DNA from: Sphingomonas daechungensis
GTDB lineage: Bacteria; Pseudomonadota; Alphaproteobacteria; Sphingomonadales; Sphingomonadaceae
NCBI RefSeq assembly: GCF_014489495.1
Contig: NZ_CP060780.1
Coordinates: forward strand, 1,065,001 to 1,129,000
Length of the DNA stretch: 64,000 nt
Reading direction: 5' to 3'
Shown piece after piece: positions 61,743-64,000 of the stretch. Numbering within the stretch: the first letter of the stretch is position 1; each line of letters begins with the position of its first letter. The notes under the pieces are model-generated. The model saw only the letters and a program-made list of their open reading frames with translations. It did no database searches and had not been told where the DNA came from. The translations under genes were made by a program, and so were the position numbers.

Positions 61743-62210
61743 TTACTGTCGCTGGCTGCCCGGCAGGCCTGGCTGACTGATCGTGCCGATATTGTTGAAC
61801 AGCTCCTGGAAGAAGCTGCGCTCGCGGCCGAGCGTCGGGGTGCGATCGCCGGACGGCCTGATAGAGGCGATCAGCTTCTCGTCCGTCTGCTCGACCGAGG
61901 CGACGTTGCCGGCGGGATCGAAGCGGACGTGAATGACGGTCTGGTCGGTCACCTTCGGATTGCGGAAGGCGAAGGCGCGGGTGTCGCGCGCGACATAATA
62001 CCAGTCGTTCTGATCGAACGTGCCGGTAAAGGTCGGGTCGCCGAGCGTCTTCTGCACCGACGCCTTGTTGTCGGTTCCGACGGCGATGCCGGAGGTCAGC
62101 TGTTCGTCCACCACATAGCCACGGTGCTCGCGCACGGTGATGCCGCCGCATCCGGTCAGCATCGTCGCCGCCATGCAGGCGACCGCGCCTTTGAAAACCG
62201 CAGACTTCAT
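61743..62210 (-). CDS. bamE: Outer-membrane assembly lipoprotein BamE
   Basis: A 155-aa lipoprotein with lipobox LTGC and the SmpA/OmlA fold (GTDNKASVQKTLGDPTFTGTFDQNDWYYVAR is the core). Subunit of the BAM complex. The ATG at 62210 places the signal at the terminus and follows a GGAGAAGG element; the C-terminal 40 residues after the domain are Gly/Pro/Gln-rich. Divergent from the CBP3 gene. Confidence 0.92.
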   Translation of the reverse strand: MKSAVFKGAVACMAATMLTGCGGITVREHRGYVVDEQLTSGIAVGTDNKASVQKTLGDPTFTGTFDQNDWYYVARDTRAFAFRNPKVTDQTVIHVRFDPAGNVASVEQTDEKLIASIRPSGDRTPTLGRERSFFQELFNNIGTISQPGLPGSQRQ

Positions 62211-62328
62211 GATTGGACCTTCTCCCAATATCCGGCAGTTGGCTTGCGCAACCGCAGGGTGGCCTCAATATGCGGCTCGCCCCAAGGGCCGCAAGCCCTA
62301 CACGCAAGCTCGAGCCAAGAGGAGTTCT

Positions 62329-62843
62329 ATGTTCCGCGCCCTGTTCGCCAGATTAACGGACGAGCCGAAGCGCGGCCAAGCCTTGTTCCGCCTCGCGGTT
62401 GCAGAGGCTCGCCGGCCGGATTGGTACCTTCGGGGCCAGGTCCCCGACACCGTGAACGGCCGATTCGCGGTGCTGGCAACGATCGTCGCGCTGCTGATGG
62501 TGAGGCTCGATCGCGACGGCGAGCCGGGCAAGGACGCAGGCACGGCGCTGACCGAGCGCCTCGTCGAATCGCTCGACGCCGAGATCCGCGAGATGGGGAC
62601 GGGCGACCCGACGTTGGGCAAGCAGGTTCGCCAGCTGGTCGGCGCAGTCGCTGGACGGGCCGATCGCTGGGCAAGCTGGTCGCGACAACGGAAACGTGGG
62701 GCGCGGAGCTCCGCCGCAGCGTCTATCTGGATGAGACCGTGGCGACGGAGGCGCTGGATTTCAGCGAATCGGCCCTGCGGATATTCTGGGCCCGCATCGA
62801 AGAGTCGCGGGTCGAGGACTTGATCGACGGGAAGATTGGATGA
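62329..62843 (+). CDS. Ubiquinol-cytochrome c chaperone CBP3-like (frame broken once)
   Basis: A protein of about 171 aa of the CBP3/UQCC1 family (RPDWYLRGQVPDTVNGRFAVLATIVALLMVRL, then YLDETVATEALDF). In mitochondria the relative assists cytochrome b biogenesis; in alphaproteobacteria a similar role for the bc1 complex is inferred. One base missing at the GGG of 62669-62671. AGAGGAG precedes the ATG. Its stop overlaps the yceD start (ATGA), a linkage conserved in this class. Confidence 0.9.
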
Positions 62844-63358
62844 CCGACGACTTCGCCCACCGGCTCCCGCTCAACCAGATTCGCGACGGCGAACGAGTCG
62901 ACCTCAGCGCTGACGAGTCCGAGCGAGCAGGCGTCGCAGAACGGCTCGGCCTCCGCGGACTGGAGCGCCTCGAAGCGCACGCGGTGCTCGACCGGAAAGG
63001 CGAGATCGTCCGGGCCCGCGGACGGCTGAAGGCAAGCCTTTGCCAGAGCTGCGTGGTGACAGATGAACCCGTCGATGCCCGGATCGACGAGGCCTTCGAC
63101 ATCTATTTCCTGCCCGAGCCGGCCGCCGATGGGTCGGAGGAGGAGGTTGAACTGGTCGAAGCCGATTGCGACGTCGTCTTTCACGACGGTTCAGCCATCG
63201 ATCTCGGCAGTGCGATCGCGGATACGCTGGCTCTCGGACTCGACCCTTATCCGCGCAGTGCAGGGGCCGAGGCCGCGCTCAAGGAAGCAGGCGTCCTCAG
63301 TGAAGCGGAGGCGGGGCCGTTTGCGGCGCTCGCCAAGCCGAAGCGGAGCGACTCCTAG
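62840..63358 (+). CDS. yceD: DUF177/YceD protein
   Basis: A 172-aa protein of the DUF177 family, linked in other bacteria and plants to 23S rRNA accumulation/processing. Family segments: [32 protein letters not shown] and the conserved end [25 protein letters not shown]. It has one Cys-x-x-Cys. rpmF-plsX, the partners in enterobacteria, are not adjacent; here it follows the CBP3 gene. Confidence 0.9.
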   Translation: MTDDFAHRLPLNQIRDGERVDLSADESERAGVAERLGLRGLERLEAHAVLDRKGEIVRARGRLKASLCQSCVVTDEPVDARIDEAFDIYFLPEPAADGSEEEVELVEADCDVVFHDGSAIDLGSAIADTLALGLDPYPRSAGAEAALKEAGVLSEAEAGPFAALAKPKRSDS

Positions 63359-63849
63359 AAAGGAACGTCGTCGTCTAGGTCGCTGTCGAACGCGGCCGGC
63401 TGCGGACGCTGCTGGCGCTGTGAGCCGCCGCCACTGCTCCCGCCACCGAAGTCATCGCCGTAACCGCCGCCGCCGAATGCGCCGCCCGATCCGCCGCCTT
63501 CACCACGGCTGTCGAGCAGGACCAGCTCACCGCGGAAACGCTGAAGCACAATCTCGGTCGTATACTTGTCGTTGCCGGACTGGTCGGTCCACTTGCGGGT
63601 CTGGAGCTGGCCTTCGAGATAGACCTTCGAGCCCTTCTTCAAGTAGCTCTTCGCGACGCGGCCGAGGTTCTCGTTGAAGATGACGACCTGGTGCCATTCG
63701 GTCCGCTCCTGACGGTTGCCGTCGCGGTCCTTCCAGTTCTCGGAAGTGGCAACGCGAAGGTTCACGACCTCGCCGCCATTGTTCAATGAACGGGCTTCCG
63801 GATCCGCGCCGAGATTGCCGACCAGGATCACCTTGTTCACGCCCGCCAT
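63355..63849 (-). CDS. ssb: Single-stranded DNA-binding protein
   Basis: A 164-aa SSB. OB-fold N-terminus ([56 protein letters not shown]), Gly/Ser-rich linker and the acidic DLDDDVPF tip that recruits repair proteins. The ATG at 63849 has GGAGAGTGAC upstream. Convergent overlap of 4 bp with yceD. Confidence 0.97.
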   Translation of the reverse strand: MAGVNKVILVGNLGADPEARSLNNGGEVVNLRVATSENWKDRDGNRQERTEWHQVVIFNENLGRVAKSYLKKGSKVYLEGQLQTRKWTDQSGNDKYTTEIVLQRFRGELVLLDSRGEGGGSGGAFGGGGYGDDFGGGSSGGGSQRQQRPQPAAFDSDLDDDVPF

Positions 63850-63878
63850 GTCACTCTCCTTCGTGTCTTGGAGAGTCG

Positions 63879-64000
63879 CTATAAACCCAGCGCGACCGCC
63901 GTCCAGTAGGTCAATCCGGCGGCGACATAAGCCAGCACGAAAAGATAGCTGACCATGAAGAGCGGCCACTTCCAGCCGTTCGTTTCGCGCCGCGTGACGG
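63879..64000 (-). CDS. feoB: Ferrous iron transporter FeoB, C-terminal fragment
   Basis: Too short for the usual ORF tables. The minus strand from the window edge encodes about 39 residues: a charged [13 protein letters not shown] segment, one transmembrane helix with [15 protein letters not shown], then AVALGL and a TAG. This matches the last helix of alphaproteobacterial FeoB (FeoB_Cyto tail plus terminal TM). Partial because the gene runs out of the window; identity from pattern alone. Confidence 0.7.
   Translation of the reverse strand, partial: VTRRETNGWKWPLFMVSYLFVLAYVAAGLTYWTAVALGL

Overview
The window looks like chromosomal DNA of an alphaproteobacterium of the Sphingomonadaceae (Sphingomonas/Sphingomicrobium-like). 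Evidence: high GC, short intergenic gaps, many 4-bp ATGA/GTGA overlaps, an OprP-type porin paired with PstS, DUF4167, DUF3572 and CBP3 genes, DivK beside rpmG, a TonB-dependent receptor beside a TetR regulator, and family-typical protein sequences. I see no rRNA, tRNA, CRISPR array, prophage or insertion sequence.

Layout. (1) 1-1.3 kb: a CBS-domain protein, a small membrane protein and an acyl-CoA thioesterase. (2) 1.3-12.7 kb: a compact phosphate regulon on the minus strand: phoR, a DUF47 PhoU-like gene and pit, then a PHO-box block, pstS-pstC-pstA-pstB-phoU-phoB, then a second PHO-box block, a second pstS and an OprP-like porin. (3) 12.7-20 kb: hisS-prfA-prmC-DUF4167 feeding into phoR, then gdx/sugE, DUF1345, an EamA transporter and ispG. 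(4) 20.1-24.7 kb: a three-gene plus-strand island encoding a TIR-TM-TPR protein, a tail-anchored protein of unknown family, and a protein with an N-terminal SLOG-like fold followed by SLATT-like membrane helices. This is the best candidate for an undescribed (probably defence or nucleotide-signalling) system. (5) 24.7-32 kb: an SPFH/RHH/hydrolase operon, isoaspartyl peptidase, a RidA-GDPD-FemAB-like operon with SDR, HAD and DUF3572 genes, then divK and rpmG. (6) 32.6-43 kb: ATP-dependent DNA ligase, two secreted hydrolases, a two-domain cold-shock protein, and rnd-lptC-lptA-lptB-rpoN. (7) 43-53 kb: gyrB, M20 peptidase, rhlE, recF and dnaN, a dispersed version of the dnaN-recF-gyrB cluster, with a palindromic repeat abutting recF. 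(8) 53-64 kb: fasciclin lipoprotein, a tandem-repeat exported protein, MFS transporter, TonB receptor with TetR regulator, kynU-kynA, bamE, CBP3 chaperone, yceD, ssb, and the 3' end of feoB at the edge.

A dominant property of the sequence is about 45 single-base deletions, nearly all in runs of 2-4 G or C, which break reading frames in more than 25 genes including essential ones (hisS, prmC, lptC, recF). In every case one added base restores a family-typical protein. I therefore annotate these as whole genes with probable sequencing/assembly errors, not as pseudogenes; affected positions are given per gene.
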